A stretch of DNA of 64,000 nt from Caballeronia sp. dw_276 (GCF_018449635.1 NZ_JAAVUV010000018.1:43783-107782), one strand, 5' to 3'; numbered from the stretch's first letter, positions 43,292 through 52,787 are shown. A program made the numbers and translations. The notes: generated by a model from the letters alone, not told the origin.

Positions 43292-43297
43292 TATAAT
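43292..43297 (+). promoter_or_regulatory. TATAAT -10 box ahead of the ABC-2 exporter pair
   Basis: Perfect TATAAT in the 214-bp gap between mlaB and the next ABC ATPase gene, with no good -35 at 16-18 nt. It suggests the exporter pair has its own promoter apart from mla. Confidence 0.4.
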
Positions 43298-43404
43298 CAA
43301 CCGTTTTTTCGGCCCGTATCCTGGCTTTCATCGTAATGAAAGCTGGTTCTCGTTCCGATCCGCACACCTAAAGGCGCAGCCCCCAACACGCGCGCGCACT
43401 GTCA

Positions 43405-44331
43405 ATGTCAGCCATAGAAATCCGCAACGTCAAAAAGCGCTACAAAGAGCTGCAAGCGCTCAAAGGCGTGAATCTTGTCGTCGAAGAAGGCGAGTTTTTC
43501 GGTCTGCTCGGCCCGAACGGCGCAGGAAAAACGACCCTGATCAGTATCCTCGCGGGCCTCGCGCGCGCGGACAGCGGCACGATTTCCGTACGCGGCCACG
43601 ACGTTGTCACGGATTTCCGCGATGCACGCCGTTCGCTCGGCGTCGTACCGCAGGAACTCGTTTTTGATCCGTTTTTCACCGTTCGGGAGTCGCTGCGCAT
43701 TCAATCCGGCTATTTCGGCTTGCGCAAGAACGACGACTGGATCGATGAAATCATGGCCAATCTCGATCTCACCGAGAAAGCCGACGTCAATACGCGCGCA
43801 CTTTCTGGCGGCATGAAGCGCCGCGTGCTGGTGGCGCAGGCGCTGGTGCACAAGCCGCCGGTGATCGTGCTCGACGAACCGACCGCGGGCGTCGACGTTG
43901 AGTTGCGCCAGACGCTCTGGAAATTCATCTCGCGCCTGAATCGCGAAGGTCACACCATCGTGCTGACCACGCATTATCTTGAAGAGGCCGAAGCGCTGTG
44001 TGACCGCTTGGCGATGCTGCGTCGCGGCGAAGTGGTCGCGCTCGAGCGGACCAGCACGCTGTTGCAGCGCTTTGCCGGCATGCAGCTTTCGCTGCGTTTC
44101 TCGCAAGGTGTATTGCCCGTCGAGTTGCGCTCGCTGGAAATCGATCCGCGCGCCGCGTCGGGCACGAATCATTTGCTGCGTCTTTCAAGCTACGACGACG
44201 TAGAGCCGATCCTCGCGAAATGCCGCGCGGCCGGCTGCACGTTCGATGAAATCGATGTCCGCAAGGCGGATCTGGAGGATGTGTTCGTGCAGGTGATGAA
44301 CGGGCCGGAAGTGGTCGAGGGCCTGTCATGA
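43405..44331 (+). CDS. ABC-2 type exporter ATPase (YadG-like)
   Basis: 308-residue ATPase of the drug/daunorubicin-resistance ABC group. Walker A GPNGAGKTTLI, Q-loop VPQELVFDPFFTV, signature LSGGMKRRVLVAQAL, Walker B VIVLDEPTAGVDVELR and H-loop VLTTHYLEEAE. The C-terminal 80 residues have the family's regulatory tail. The next gene, overlapping by 4 nt, encodes the permease. The E. coli pair yadGH has no firmly known substrate. In this window the pair links the mla operon to ibaG-murA. Confidence 0.93.
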   Translation: MSAIEIRNVKKRYKELQALKGVNLVVEEGEFFGLLGPNGAGKTTLISILAGLARADSGTISVRGHDVVTDFRDARRSLGVVPQELVFDPFFTVRESLRIQSGYFGLRKNDDWIDEIMANLDLTEKADVNTRALSGGMKRRVLVAQALVHKPPVIVLDEPTAGVDVELRQTLWKFISRLNREGHTIVLTTHYLEEAEALCDRLAMLRRGEVVALERTSTLLQRFAGMQLSLRFSQGVLPVELRSLEIDPRAASGTNHLLRLSSYDDVEPILAKCRAAGCTFDEIDVRKADLEDVFVQVMNGPEVVEGLS

Positions 44332-45083
44332 ACGGCTTTCGCACTCTGTTCTACAAGGAAATTCTGCGCTTTTACAAGGTTGCGTTCCAGACGGTGCTCG
44401 CGCCCGTGATCACGGCCTTGCTGTACCTGATGATCTTCGGCCATGCGCTGACAAGTCATGTCGAGGTATATCCGGGCGTGGCCTATACGAGCTTTCTCGT
44501 GCCTGGCCTGGTCATGATGAGCGTGCTTCAGAACGCATTCGCGAACAGTTCCTCGTCTCTGATCCAGTCGAAGATCACCGGCAATCTCGTGTTTGTCCTG
44601 CTTACACCGCTTTCGCACTGGGAAATGTTTTTCGCGTACGTGCTGGCGTCGGTTGTGCGTGGATTGACGGTTGGTTTGGGCGTGTTCATCGTGACCGTAT
44701 GGTTCATTCCGATGAGCTTTTCCGCGCCGCTCTATATTGTCGCGTTCGCAATTCTCGGCTCGGCGATTCTTGGAACGCTCGGATTGATCGCCGGCGTCTG
44801 GGCCGATAAATTCGACCAGCTCGCCGCGTTCCAGAATTTCCTGATCATGCCGCTGACATTCCTGTCGGGCGTGTTCTACTCCACGCATACGCTGCCGCCC
44901 GTCTGGCGCGAAGTCTCGAGGTTGAATCCGTTCTTCTACATGATCGACGGTTTCCGCTACGGCTTTTTCGGCATGTCCGATGTAAGCCCGCTCGCGAGCC
45001 TTGGCATTGTCGGCGGCTTTTTTATCGTGCTGGCGGTGATCGCCATGCGCTTGCTTGAACGCGGCTACAAGCTGCGTCACTAG
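44328..45083 (+). CDS. ABC-2 type exporter permease (YadH-like)
   Basis: 251-residue six-helix ABC-2 membrane protein. It has the characteristic LVPGLVMMSVLQNAFANSSSSLIQSKITGNLVFVLLTPLSHWEMFFAYV block (about 62-110) and PLTFLSGVFYSTHTLPPVWREVSRLNPFFYMIDGFRYGFFG near the C-terminus. It forms a two-component exporter with the preceding ATPase. Substrate unknown; proximity to mla, ibaG and murA hints at an envelope role, which is inference. Confidence 0.93.
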   Translation: MNGFRTLFYKEILRFYKVAFQTVLAPVITALLYLMIFGHALTSHVEVYPGVAYTSFLVPGLVMMSVLQNAFANSSSSLIQSKITGNLVFVLLTPLSHWEMFFAYVLASVVRGLTVGLGVFIVTVWFIPMSFSAPLYIVAFAILGSAILGTLGLIAGVWADKFDQLAAFQNFLIMPLTFLSGVFYSTHTLPPVWREVSRLNPFFYMIDGFRYGFFGMSDVSPLASLGIVGGFFIVLAVIAMRLLERGYKLRH

Positions 45084-45120
45084 CTCACTAACTGATTCGC
45101 TCAAATTTCAGGAGACATCC

Positions 45121-45360
45121 ATGTTGCCGACTCCCGAGCAAGTGAAGGAATACATCGCTGGCGGTTTGGCTTGCCAGCACGTCGAAGTCGAAGGCGACGG
45201 CCAGCATTTCTTCGCGACCATCGTGAGCGATGCGTTCGAAGGCAAGCGGCCGATCGCGCGCCATCAGCTCGTGTACGCGGCGCTCGGCGACCGCATGCGC
45301 GCTGAAATTCACGCGCTGAGCATGAAGACGCTGACGCCCGCCGAGTGGAAACCCGCCTGA
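45121..45360 (+). CDS. ibaG: BolA-family protein IbaG (YrbA)
   Basis: 79-residue BolA-like protein. MLPTPEQVKEYIAGGLACQHVEVEGDGQHFFATIVSDAFEGKRPIARHQLVYAALGDRM shows the conserved Cys/His pair used to hold 2Fe-2S clusters with monothiol glutaredoxins. Placed between the ABC exporter and murA; in E. coli ibaG likewise lies between the mla genes and murA. AGGAGA ribosome site. Confidence 0.93.
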   Translation: MLPTPEQVKEYIAGGLACQHVEVEGDGQHFFATIVSDAFEGKRPIARHQLVYAALGDRMRAEIHALSMKTLTPAEWKPA

Positions 45361-45496
45361 GCGTCATCGTGTTGTTCGTGAATTCGATGCATCACCCGTC
45401 AACCGATTAGCTGGAAATTTAGTGCGATTCACACAAGACAACCGCGACGCCGATAACGGCGCCGCTGCAGGAAGCTCAGTAGAAGGAACGCCAGGC

Positions 45497-46765
45497 ATGG
45501 ACAAACTCGTGATTGTCGGGGGCGCGAAGCTCTCGGGCGAAATCGTTGTATCGGGTGCGAAGAACGCGGCGCTGCCGATTCTGTGCGCCAGCTTGCTGAC
45601 CGCTGACGACGTGCATCTGGAAAACGTGCCCAACTTGCAAGACGTGCGCACGATGCTCACATTGCTCAACCAGATGGGCGTGCGCTCGGAGTCGGCGGAT
45701 GGTCGCGTTTTGCTTAATGCATCGAAGCTGGACAACCTCGTCGCGCCGTACGAAATGGTCAAGACCATGCGTGCGTCCATTCTCGTGCTCGGGCCTTTGG
45801 TCGCGCGCTTCGGCGAAGCGAAGGTGTCGCTACCGGGCGGTTGCGCAATCGGCGCGCGTCCGGTCGATCAACACATCAAGGGCCTTCAGGCGATGGGCGC
45901 CGAGATCACCATCGAGCATGGTTTCATTGAGGCGCGGGCGAAGCGTTTGAAGGGCGCGCGCATTGTCACCGACATGATCACCGTCACCGGCACGGAAAAC
46001 CTGCTGATGGCGGCGGTGCTCGCGGACGGCGAAACGGTGATCGAAAACGCGGCGCGTGAGCCCGAAGTCAGCGATCTCGCGAACCTGCTTGTTGCGATGG
46101 GCGCGAAGATCGATGGAATCGGTTCGGATCGGCTCGTGATTCAGGGCGTGGACAGGTTGCACGGCGCGCGTCATTCGGTCGTGCCGGATCGTATTGAAGC
46201 AGGCACGTTCCTGTGCGCCGTTGCGGCAACCGGTGGCGACGTCACGTTGCGTAACGTAAATCCGTCGCTGCTTGAAGCGGTGATCGAGAAACTGCACGAG
46301 GCGGGTGTATCGGTTGAAGAAGGCGAGAACTGGATTCGCGTGCGCATGAACAAACGGCCGAATGCCGTGAGTTTCCGGACGTCGGAATATCCGGCGTTTC
46401 CGACCGACATGCAGGCGCAATTCATGGCGCTCAACACCATGGCGACGGGCACGTCGCAAGCGGTCGAAACCATCTTCGAAAACCGTTTCATGCACGTGCA
46501 GGAACTGAACCGTCTGGGCGCGAGCATTACAGTCGATGGAAACACGGCGCTCGTGACCGGCGTCGAAAAACTCTCGGGCGCGAAAGTCATGGCGACGGAT
46601 CTGCGGGCGTCGGCGAGTCTCGTGATTGCGGCGATGTGCGCGGAAGGCGAGACGCTCATCGACCGGATTTATCATCTCGATCGCGGCTACGACCGCATGG
46701 AAAGCAAGCTGACGGCCGTCGGCGCGAATGTGCGGCGCATCAAGGGCAGCGGGGTTACGCAATGA
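45497..46765 (+). CDS. murA: UDP-N-acetylglucosamine 1-carboxyvinyltransferase MurA
   Basis: 422-residue enzyme for the first committed step of peptidoglycan synthesis. MDKLVIVGGAKLSGEIVVSGAKNAALP is the standard N-terminus, so I use the ATG at 45497 and not the in-frame start at 45422. Cys116 in SLPGGCAIGARPVDQH is the PEP-binding and fosfomycin-reactive residue. EYPAFPTDMQAQFMAL and NRFMHVQELNRLGA complete the signature. hisG overlaps its 3' end by 4 nt. Confidence 0.98.
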   Translation: MDKLVIVGGAKLSGEIVVSGAKNAALPILCASLLTADDVHLENVPNLQDVRTMLTLLNQMGVRSESADGRVLLNASKLDNLVAPYEMVKTMRASILVLGPLVARFGEAKVSLPGGCAIGARPVDQHIKGLQAMGAEITIEHGFIEARAKRLKGARIVTDMITVTGTENLLMAAVLADGETVIENAAREPEVSDLANLLVAMGAKIDGIGSDRLVIQGVDRLHGARHSVVPDRIEAGTFLCAVAATGGDVTLRNVNPSLLEAVIEKLHEAGVSVEEGENWIRVRMNKRPNAVSFRTSEYPAFPTDMQAQFMALNTMATGTSQAVETIFENRFMHVQELNRLGASITVDGNTALVTGVEKLSGAKVMATDLRASASLVIAAMCAEGETLIDRIYHLDRGYDRMESKLTAVGANVRRIKGSGVTQ

Positions 46766-47445
46766 GTTCACTGCAAACTTCTGCTTCGGTGCCGCCGGGC
46801 GCGATGTTGACGCTGGCGTTGTCGAAGGGACGCATTTTCGAAGAAACGTTGCCGCTGCTTGCAGCCGCCGGCGTTGAAGTGACCGAGGATCCGGAAACGT
46901 CGCGCAAACTGATTTTGCCGACCACGAACCCGAATTTGCGCGTGATCATCGTGCGTGCAACCGATGTTCCCACCTACGTGGAATACGGCGCGGCGGATTT
47001 TGGCGTGGCGGGCAAGGACGTGCTGATCGAGCATGGCGGCGGCGGGTTGTATCAACCGGTCGATCTGAACATTGCGCGCTGCCGAATGTCGGTCGCGGTC
47101 AAGAACGGTTTCGACTACGAAACCGCCGTGCGGCAAGGTGCGCGGCTGCGCATCGCCACGAAATATGTTGAAGTGGCGCGAGAGCATTTTGCGGCGAAGG
47201 GCGTTCACGTCGATCTGATCAAGCTGTATGGATCGATGGAACTCGCGCCGCTGGTCGGTCTCGCCGATGCCATCGTCGACCTGGTCAGTTCGGGCAATAC
47301 ATTGCGCGCGAACGATCTGGTCGAAGTGGAAGAGATCATGGAAATATCGTCGCGTCTGGTCGTCAACCAGGCCGCGCTCAAGTTGAAGCGCGCCGCGTTG
47401 AAGCCTTACCTCGATGCGTTCGAACGCGCGTCGGCGAGCGCCTGA
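46762..47445 (+). CDS. hisG: ATP phosphoribosyltransferase HisG, short form
   Basis: First enzyme of histidine synthesis, joining ATP and PRPP. At 227 residues it is the short form, which lacks the C-terminal regulatory domain and normally needs the HisZ subunit, not encoded in this window. LTLALSKGRIFEETLPLL near the start and YVEYGAADFGVAGKDVLIE are clear; the PRPP site is in GLADAIVDLVSSGNTLRANDL. Coupled to murA by overlap. Confidence 0.97.
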   Translation: MSSLQTSASVPPGAMLTLALSKGRIFEETLPLLAAAGVEVTEDPETSRKLILPTTNPNLRVIIVRATDVPTYVEYGAADFGVAGKDVLIEHGGGGLYQPVDLNIARCRMSVAVKNGFDYETAVRQGARLRIATKYVEVAREHFAAKGVHVDLIKLYGSMELAPLVGLADAIVDLVSSGNTLRANDLVEVEEIMEISSRLVVNQAALKLKRAALKPYLDAFERASASA

Positions 47446-47474
47446 AGCCGGGCAAACAAACGGATACCAGCATC

Positions 47475-48800
47475 ATGTCTATCAAGATTCGCAAACTCGA
47501 TTCCAGCGCCAACGGGTTTCACACGGCGCTGCACGCGGTGCTCGCGTTCGAAGCGAGCGAGGATGAAGCCATCGAGCGCTCCGTCGCGCAGATTCTCGCC
47601 GACGTCAAAAAGCGCGGAGACGAAGCCGTCCTCGACTACACGAACAAGTTCGACCGGCTGAAGGCGGAGAGCGTGGCATCGCTGGAATTGCCGCAGTCCG
47701 AGCTCGAAGCGGCGCTCGACGGGCTGGAGCCGAAACGCCGGGCCGCGCTGGAAGCGGCGGCGGCGCGCGTGCGCGGTTATCACGAGAAGCAGCGAATCGA
47801 ATGCGGCAGCCATAGCTGGCAATACACGGAAGCCGATGGCACCGTGCTCGGCCAGAAAGTCACGCCGCTGGATCGTGCCGGAATCTACGTGCCGGGCGGC
47901 AAGGCGGCGTATCCGTCGTCGGTTTTGATGAACGCGATTCCCGCGCGCGTTGCGGGCGTGAAGGAAATCGTGATGGTCGTGCCCACGCCGGACGGCGTGA
48001 AGAACCCGCTCGTGCTTGCGGCCGCGTTGCTGGGCGGCGTTGACCGCGTGTTCACCATCGGCGGCGCGCAGGCGGTGGGCGCGCTCGCGTACGGCACGCA
48101 ATCCATTCCCGCCGTCGATAAAATCTGCGGCCCGGGCAACGCGTACGTGGCCTCGGCGAAACGACGGGTGTTCGGCACGGTTGGCATCGACATGATTGCG
48201 GGACCGTCGGAAATTCTGATCATCTGCGACGGCACCACGGACCCGCGCTGGGTCGCGATGGACCTTTTCTCGCAAGCCGAACACGACGAACTCGCGCAAT
48301 CTATTTTGCTGTGCCCGGACGCGGCGTTCATTCAGCGCGTGGAAGACGCGATCAACGAATTGCTGCCAACCTTGCCACGTCGCGACGTGATCCAGCGCTC
48401 GCTGGAAGATCGCGGCGCGCTGATCAAGGTCGCCGACATGAACGAAGCGTGCGCGATCGCCAATGACATCGCGCCGGAACACCTCGAAATTTCGGCGCTC
48501 GATCCGCATCAATGGGGCGCGCTGATTCGTCATGCGGGCGCGATCTTCCTTGGCCGCTATACGAGCGAAAGTCTCGGCGATTATTGCGCGGGACCGAACC
48601 ATGTTCTGCCGACATCGCGTACGGCGCGTTTTTCGTCGCCGCTTGGCGTGTACGACTTCATCAAGCGTTCGAGCGTGATCGAAGTCAGCGCGGAAGGCGC
48701 GCAGACGCTCGGGGAAATCGCGGCGGAGCTGGCGTACGGCGAGGGCTTGCAGGCGCATGCCCGCAGCGCCGAGTACCGGATGAAAAACACCACGCAGTAA
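47475..48800 (+). CDS. hisD: Histidinol dehydrogenase HisD
   Basis: 441 residues. Zn- and NAD-dependent oxidation of histidinol to histidine, the last pathway step. Signature AGIYVPGGKAAYPSSVLMNAIPARVAGV, then ICGPGNAYVASAKRRVFG, IDMIAGPSEILI, AEHDELAQSIL with zinc ligands, and SLGDYCAGPNHVLPTSRTARFSS. About 30 nt after hisG. Confidence 0.98.
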   Translation: MSIKIRKLDSSANGFHTALHAVLAFEASEDEAIERSVAQILADVKKRGDEAVLDYTNKFDRLKAESVASLELPQSELEAALDGLEPKRRAALEAAAARVRGYHEKQRIECGSHSWQYTEADGTVLGQKVTPLDRAGIYVPGGKAAYPSSVLMNAIPARVAGVKEIVMVVPTPDGVKNPLVLAAALLGGVDRVFTIGGAQAVGALAYGTQSIPAVDKICGPGNAYVASAKRRVFGTVGIDMIAGPSEILIICDGTTDPRWVAMDLFSQAEHDELAQSILLCPDAAFIQRVEDAINELLPTLPRRDVIQRSLEDRGALIKVADMNEACAIANDIAPEHLEISALDPHQWGALIRHAGAIFLGRYTSESLGDYCAGPNHVLPTSRTARFSSPLGVYDFIKRSSVIEVSAEGAQTLGEIAAELAYGEGLQAHARSAEYRMKNTTQ

Positions 48801-48850
48801 CACCACATATATAGGAGGCGGCTCAAAAGCTGCCCGGAAGTTCGAAGACC

Positions 48851-49921
48851 ATGACACGACCACAAGACATCCTCCGTCCCGACGTCCTCGCGATGACGTG
48901 CTATCCCGTGCCGGATTCCACCGGCCTCGTGAAGCTCGACGCAATGGAAAATCCGTACCGGCTGCCGGCGAAGCTCGCCTCCGAACTCGGCCAACGTCTC
49001 GCCGATGTCGCGTTGAACCGCTATCCCGAGCCGCGTCCGACGGCGTTGATCGAAAAGATCAAGCGCGTGATGCGCGTGCCCGCCGCGTGCGAGGTCTTGC
49101 TCGGCAACGGCTCGGACGAGCTCATCAGCATGATGTCGGTCGCGTGTGCCAGGCCCGGCGCAAAAGTCATCGCGCCCGTTCCGGGTTTTGTGATGTACGC
49201 GATTTCGGCGAAGTTCGCGGGGCTCGAGTTCGTCGGCGTGCCTTTGAAAGACGATTTCACGCTCGATGCCAACACGCTGATCGCCGCCATCGAAATGCAT
49301 CGTCCGGCGCTGGTTTATCTCGCGTATCCGAACAATCCCACGGGCACGCTTTACGACGACGCCGATATCGAACGCATCATTGCGGCGGCATCGGACAGCC
49401 TTGTCGTGATCGATGAAGCCTATCAGCCGTTCGCGCAGCAAAGCTGGCTGCCGCGCGCCGCCGAGTTCGACAACGTGGTCGTCATGCGCACGTTTTCCAA
49501 GCTCGGTTTGGCGGGGATTCGCCTTGGCTATCTGGCCGGCAAGGCGTCGTGGATCACTGAATTCGACAAGGTTCGGCCTCCGTACAACATCAACGTGCTG
49601 ACGCAGGCGGCGGCGGATTTCATGCTCGACCACCTCGACGTGCTGGATGACCAGGCGGCCGAACTTCGTGCAGAACGTACGCGCCTGGAAGAAGCGGTCG
49701 CGGCGCTGCCCGGCGCGACCGTTTATCCAAGCGCAGGCAACTTCCTGCTCGTTCGTGTCCCCGATGCCGCAGCCGTCTTCGAAACCCTGCTGACATCGCG
49801 GGTTTTGATCAAAAACGTGAGTAAAATGCATCCGTTATTGGCAAATTGCGTGCGTTTGACGGTTGGATCGGCAGAGGAGAATGCGCAGATGATCGCCGCT
49901 CTGAAGCTCGCGCTGCACTGA
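48851..49921 (+). CDS. hisC: Histidinol-phosphate aminotransferase HisC
   Basis: 356-residue class II PLP aminotransferase. LDAMENPYRLP near the start, GNGSDELISMM, YPNNPTGTL, the IDEAYQPF aspartate-tyrosine pair, and the PLP lysine in RTFSKLGLAGIRLGYLAG. Converts imidazole-acetol phosphate to histidinol phosphate. Lies 50 nt after hisD. Confidence 0.96.
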   Translation: MTRPQDILRPDVLAMTCYPVPDSTGLVKLDAMENPYRLPAKLASELGQRLADVALNRYPEPRPTALIEKIKRVMRVPAACEVLLGNGSDELISMMSVACARPGAKVIAPVPGFVMYAISAKFAGLEFVGVPLKDDFTLDANTLIAAIEMHRPALVYLAYPNNPTGTLYDDADIERIIAAASDSLVVIDEAYQPFAQQSWLPRAAEFDNVVVMRTFSKLGLAGIRLGYLAGKASWITEFDKVRPPYNINVLTQAAADFMLDHLDVLDDQAAELRAERTRLEEAVAALPGATVYPSAGNFLLVRVPDAAAVFETLLTSRVLIKNVSKMHPLLANCVRLTVGSAEENAQMIAALKLALH

Positions 49922-49950
49922 AATCTCTTAAAAGTCTCGAAGGAAATACC

Positions 49951-50538
49951 ATGCGCATTGCGGAAGTCGTTCGCAACACCAGCGAAACGCAGATCCGTGT
50001 GAAGCTCGATCTGGATGGCACCGGCAAGCAAAAACTTGCGACCGGCGTGCCGTTTCTCGACCACATGCTGGACCAGATCGCGCGTCACGGCCTGATCGAC
50101 CTCGACGTCGAAGCGCATGGCGACCTTCATATCGACGACCACCACACGGTCGAAGACACGGGCATCACGCTGGGTCAGGCGGTGGCGAAGGCAATTGGCG
50201 ACCGCAAGGGAATCCGCCGATACGGCCATTCGTACGTTCCGCTCGACGAAGCGTTGTCGCGCGTGGTGATCGACTTTTCGGGCCGTCCAGGCCTGGAATT
50301 CAACGTGCCGTTCACGCGCGCGCGCATTGGTACGTTCGACGTGGACCTCACCATCGAATTTTTTCGCGGCTTCGTGAATCACGCCGGCGTGACGCTTCAT
50401 ATCGATAATTTGCGCGGCATCAACGCGCATCACCAGGTGGAAACGGTGTTCAAGGCGTTCGGGCGCGCGCTGCGCATGGCCGTGGAACTGGACGAGCGCG
50501 CGGCCGGGCAGATTCCATCGACCAAGGGCAGCCTCTAA
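49951..50538 (+). CDS. hisB: Imidazoleglycerol-phosphate dehydratase HisB (monofunctional)
   Basis: 195 residues containing only the dehydratase domain; the phosphatase half found in E. coli HisB is absent, as usual outside enterics. Metal-binding repeats: FLDHMLDQIARHG, IDDHHTVEDTGI, FFRGFVNHAGVTLHI and GINAHHQVETVFKAFGRALR. The ATG at 49951 follows AAGGAAAT. The marC-like gene follows. Confidence 0.97.
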   Translation: MRIAEVVRNTSETQIRVKLDLDGTGKQKLATGVPFLDHMLDQIARHGLIDLDVEAHGDLHIDDHHTVEDTGITLGQAVAKAIGDRKGIRRYGHSYVPLDEALSRVVIDFSGRPGLEFNVPFTRARIGTFDVDLTIEFFRGFVNHAGVTLHIDNLRGINAHHQVETVFKAFGRALRMAVELDERAAGQIPSTKGSL

Positions 50539-50589
50539 AGCCGGAAAAACGCTACGGCTTGCATCAATGCAACGCCGTGACGGCCCCCG

Positions 50590-51210
50590 ATGAACCTACT
50601 CAAATCGTTTATATCGCTGCTCGCGCTGATCAATCCGGTCGGCGCGATTCCGTTTTTCCTGAGCCTCACGACCGAAATGTCGCGCTCGGAAAAAGCGGGC
50701 ACGATCCGGATTGCATCCATTTCGGTCTTCTGCGTGATCGCGGTGACGGCGCTGCTCGGGCAGCAAATCATTGCGTTCTTCGGCATTTCCGTCGGTTCAC
50801 TTGAAGTGGGCGGCGGCATCATCATGTTATTGATGGCGATCAACATGTTGAACGCGCAGACCGGCAACGCGCGTTCGACGCCGGAAGAACGGCACGAAGC
50901 CGAGATCAAGAACAGCATCGCGGTCGTGCCGCTGGCCATTCCACTGCTGACGGGGCCGGGCTCCATCAGCACGGTAATCATCTATTCTGCAAGCGTGGCG
51001 CACTGGTACGACCGCATTGGTCTTGTCATGATTGGCGGCGTGCTGGCGTTGCTCTGCTACGGCGCAATGAGTCTGGCCGAACCGATCGCAGCCTGGGTCG
51101 GCAGAACGGGTATCAACATTGGTACGCGGCTGATGGGTCTGATGTTGTCGGCACTGGCGGTTGAATTTATCGTCAATGGATTGAAGGCGTTGATTCCCTC
51201 CCTGAAATAG
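50590..51210 (+). CDS. MarC-family integral membrane protein inside the his operon
   Basis: 206 residues, six predicted helices, UPF0056/MarC family: LKSFISLLALINPVGAIPFFLSLT at the start, GQQIIAFFGISVGSLEVGGGIIMLLMAINML, and IAVVPLAIPLLTGPGSISTVI in the middle. The family's function is unresolved (once linked to multiple antibiotic resistance, later questioned). It lies between hisB and hisH in the same direction with gaps of 51 and 19 nt, so it is probably co-transcribed with histidine genes. Confidence 0.92.
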   Translation: MNLLKSFISLLALINPVGAIPFFLSLTTEMSRSEKAGTIRIASISVFCVIAVTALLGQQIIAFFGISVGSLEVGGGIIMLLMAINMLNAQTGNARSTPEERHEAEIKNSIAVVPLAIPLLTGPGSISTVIIYSASVAHWYDRIGLVMIGGVLALLCYGAMSLAEPIAAWVGRTGINIGTRLMGLMLSALAVEFIVNGLKALIPSLK

Positions 51211-51229
51211 CGTTGTTTTAATAACTTCG

Positions 51230-51880
51230 ATGAAAACTTCGATAGCAATCGTGGATTACGGCATGGGCAACCTGCGCTCCGTCTATCAGGCGCTGCGCCA
51301 TGCCGCGCCGGAGGCGGACGTGGCGATCGTCGAGCAGCCGGAAGCCATTCGCGCAGCGGACCGGATCGTGTTGCCGGGGCAGGGCGCCATGCGCGACTGC
51401 ATGGCGCACTTTCACGCGTCAGGCCTGCAGGACGCTGTCATGGAAGCGGCCCGCAACAAGCCTATGCTGGGCGTGTGCGTGGGCGAGCAAATGCTGTTCG
51501 ACTGGAGCGAGGAAGGCGGCGCTGACGGCACGAATGGTCTGGGCCTCGTGCCGGGCAAGGTCGTGCGCTTCGATCTGGAAGGCCAGTTGCAGGACGACGG
51601 TTCGCGCTTCAAAGTGCCACAGATGGGCTGGAACCGCGTGCGTCAGGCGCAGAACCACCCGATCTGGGAAGGCGTGCCCGACGATTCGTTCTTCTATTTC
51701 GTGCACAGCTATTACGGTGTGCCTGACAATCCAGCGCACACATCCGGCGAAACCCTGTACGGCGCGCCGTTCACGTCGGCTATCGCCCGGGATAATCTTT
51801 TCGCCACGCAATTCCATCCGGAGAAAAGTGCCGACGCCGGTTTGCGGCTGTACCGGAATTTCGTCCACTGGAATCCGTGA
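51230..51880 (+). CDS. hisH: Imidazole glycerol phosphate synthase glutaminase subunit HisH
   Basis: 216-residue class I glutamine amidotransferase that feeds ammonia to HisF. IAIVDYGMGNLRSVYQAL at the start; nucleophile Cys83 in MLGVCVGEQMLF; the His-Glu pair in TQFHPEKSADAGL. The oxyanion strand and the YFVHSYY motif are intact. Confidence 0.97.
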   Translation: MKTSIAIVDYGMGNLRSVYQALRHAAPEADVAIVEQPEAIRAADRIVLPGQGAMRDCMAHFHASGLQDAVMEAARNKPMLGVCVGEQMLFDWSEEGGADGTNGLGLVPGKVVRFDLEGQLQDDGSRFKVPQMGWNRVRQAQNHPIWEGVPDDSFFYFVHSYYGVPDNPAHTSGETLYGAPFTSAIARDNLFATQFHPEKSADAGLRLYRNFVHWNP

Positions 51881-52034
51881 CACCGGCTCGGTCAGATTTG
51901 ACGTTTTGGCTTATGCCGTTTGCAGCCGTGACGCTTGCATTACTTGTACTACACTAGCGAGACGGTAGGCGAAAAGAGGCGCTGCGCCCAGTTTCGCAAT
52001 CGTTCGATCAACCCTTTCCTTTAACGCTATTTCT

Positions 52035-52787
52035 ATGTTGCTCATTCCGGCCATCGATCTCAAAGACGGTCAGTGCGTACGCCTCAAACAAGGCGATATG
52101 GACCAGGCGACCATTTTTTCCGAAGATCCGGCGGCAATGGCCCGGCTCTGGCTCGAACGGGGCGCGCGGCGTCTGCATCTCGTCGACCTGAACGGCGCAT
52201 TTGCCGGCAAGCCAAAAAACGAGGAAGCCATCCGGGCGATCATCAAGGAAGTCGGCAGCGACATTCCTGTACAACTCGGCGGCGGCATTCGCGATTTGAA
52301 TACGATCGAGCGCTACCTGGACGACGGTCTGGAGTACGTGATCATCGGCACGGCGGCCGTCAAGAATCCTGGCTTTCTCCAAGATGCATGCACCGCTTTT
52401 GCGGGTCATATCATCGTCGGGCTGGATGCGAAAGACGGCAAGGTCGCAACGGACGGCTGGAGCAAGCTGACGGGGCATGAAGTCATCGACCTCGGGCGCA
52501 AGTTCGAAGACTACGGCTGCGAATCGATCATCTATACGGACATCGGCCGCGACGGCATGCTGCAAGGCATCAACATCGAGGCGACGGTGCGCCTGGCGCA
52601 AGCCGTCAAGATTCCGGTGATCGCGAGCGGCGGATTGTCGAACATTGGCGACATCGATTCGCTCTGCGAAGTCGAAGACGAAGGCATTGAAGGCGTGATC
52701 TGCGGGCGCGCGATTTATTCGGGCGACCTGGATTTCGCCGCCGCGCAAGCACGTGCCGACAAGCTGCGCGAAGCGGACGACGCCTGA
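52035..52787 (+). CDS. hisA: ProFAR isomerase HisA
   Basis: 250-residue TIM barrel performing the Amadori rearrangement of ProFAR. LLIPAIDLKDGQCVRLKQGDM carries the first catalytic aspartate, VQLGGGIRDLNTIERYLDDG the first phosphate loop, YTDIGRDGML the second aspartate and VIASGGLSNIGDI the second phosphate loop. It is separated from hisH by 154 bp, which may hold a further promoter. Confidence 0.97.
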   Translation: MLLIPAIDLKDGQCVRLKQGDMDQATIFSEDPAAMARLWLERGARRLHLVDLNGAFAGKPKNEEAIRAIIKEVGSDIPVQLGGGIRDLNTIERYLDDGLEYVIIGTAAVKNPGFLQDACTAFAGHIIVGLDAKDGKVATDGWSKLTGHEVIDLGRKFEDYGCESIIYTDIGRDGMLQGINIEATVRLAQAVKIPVIASGGLSNIGDIDSLCEVEDEGIEGVICGRAIYSGDLDFAAAQARADKLREADDA

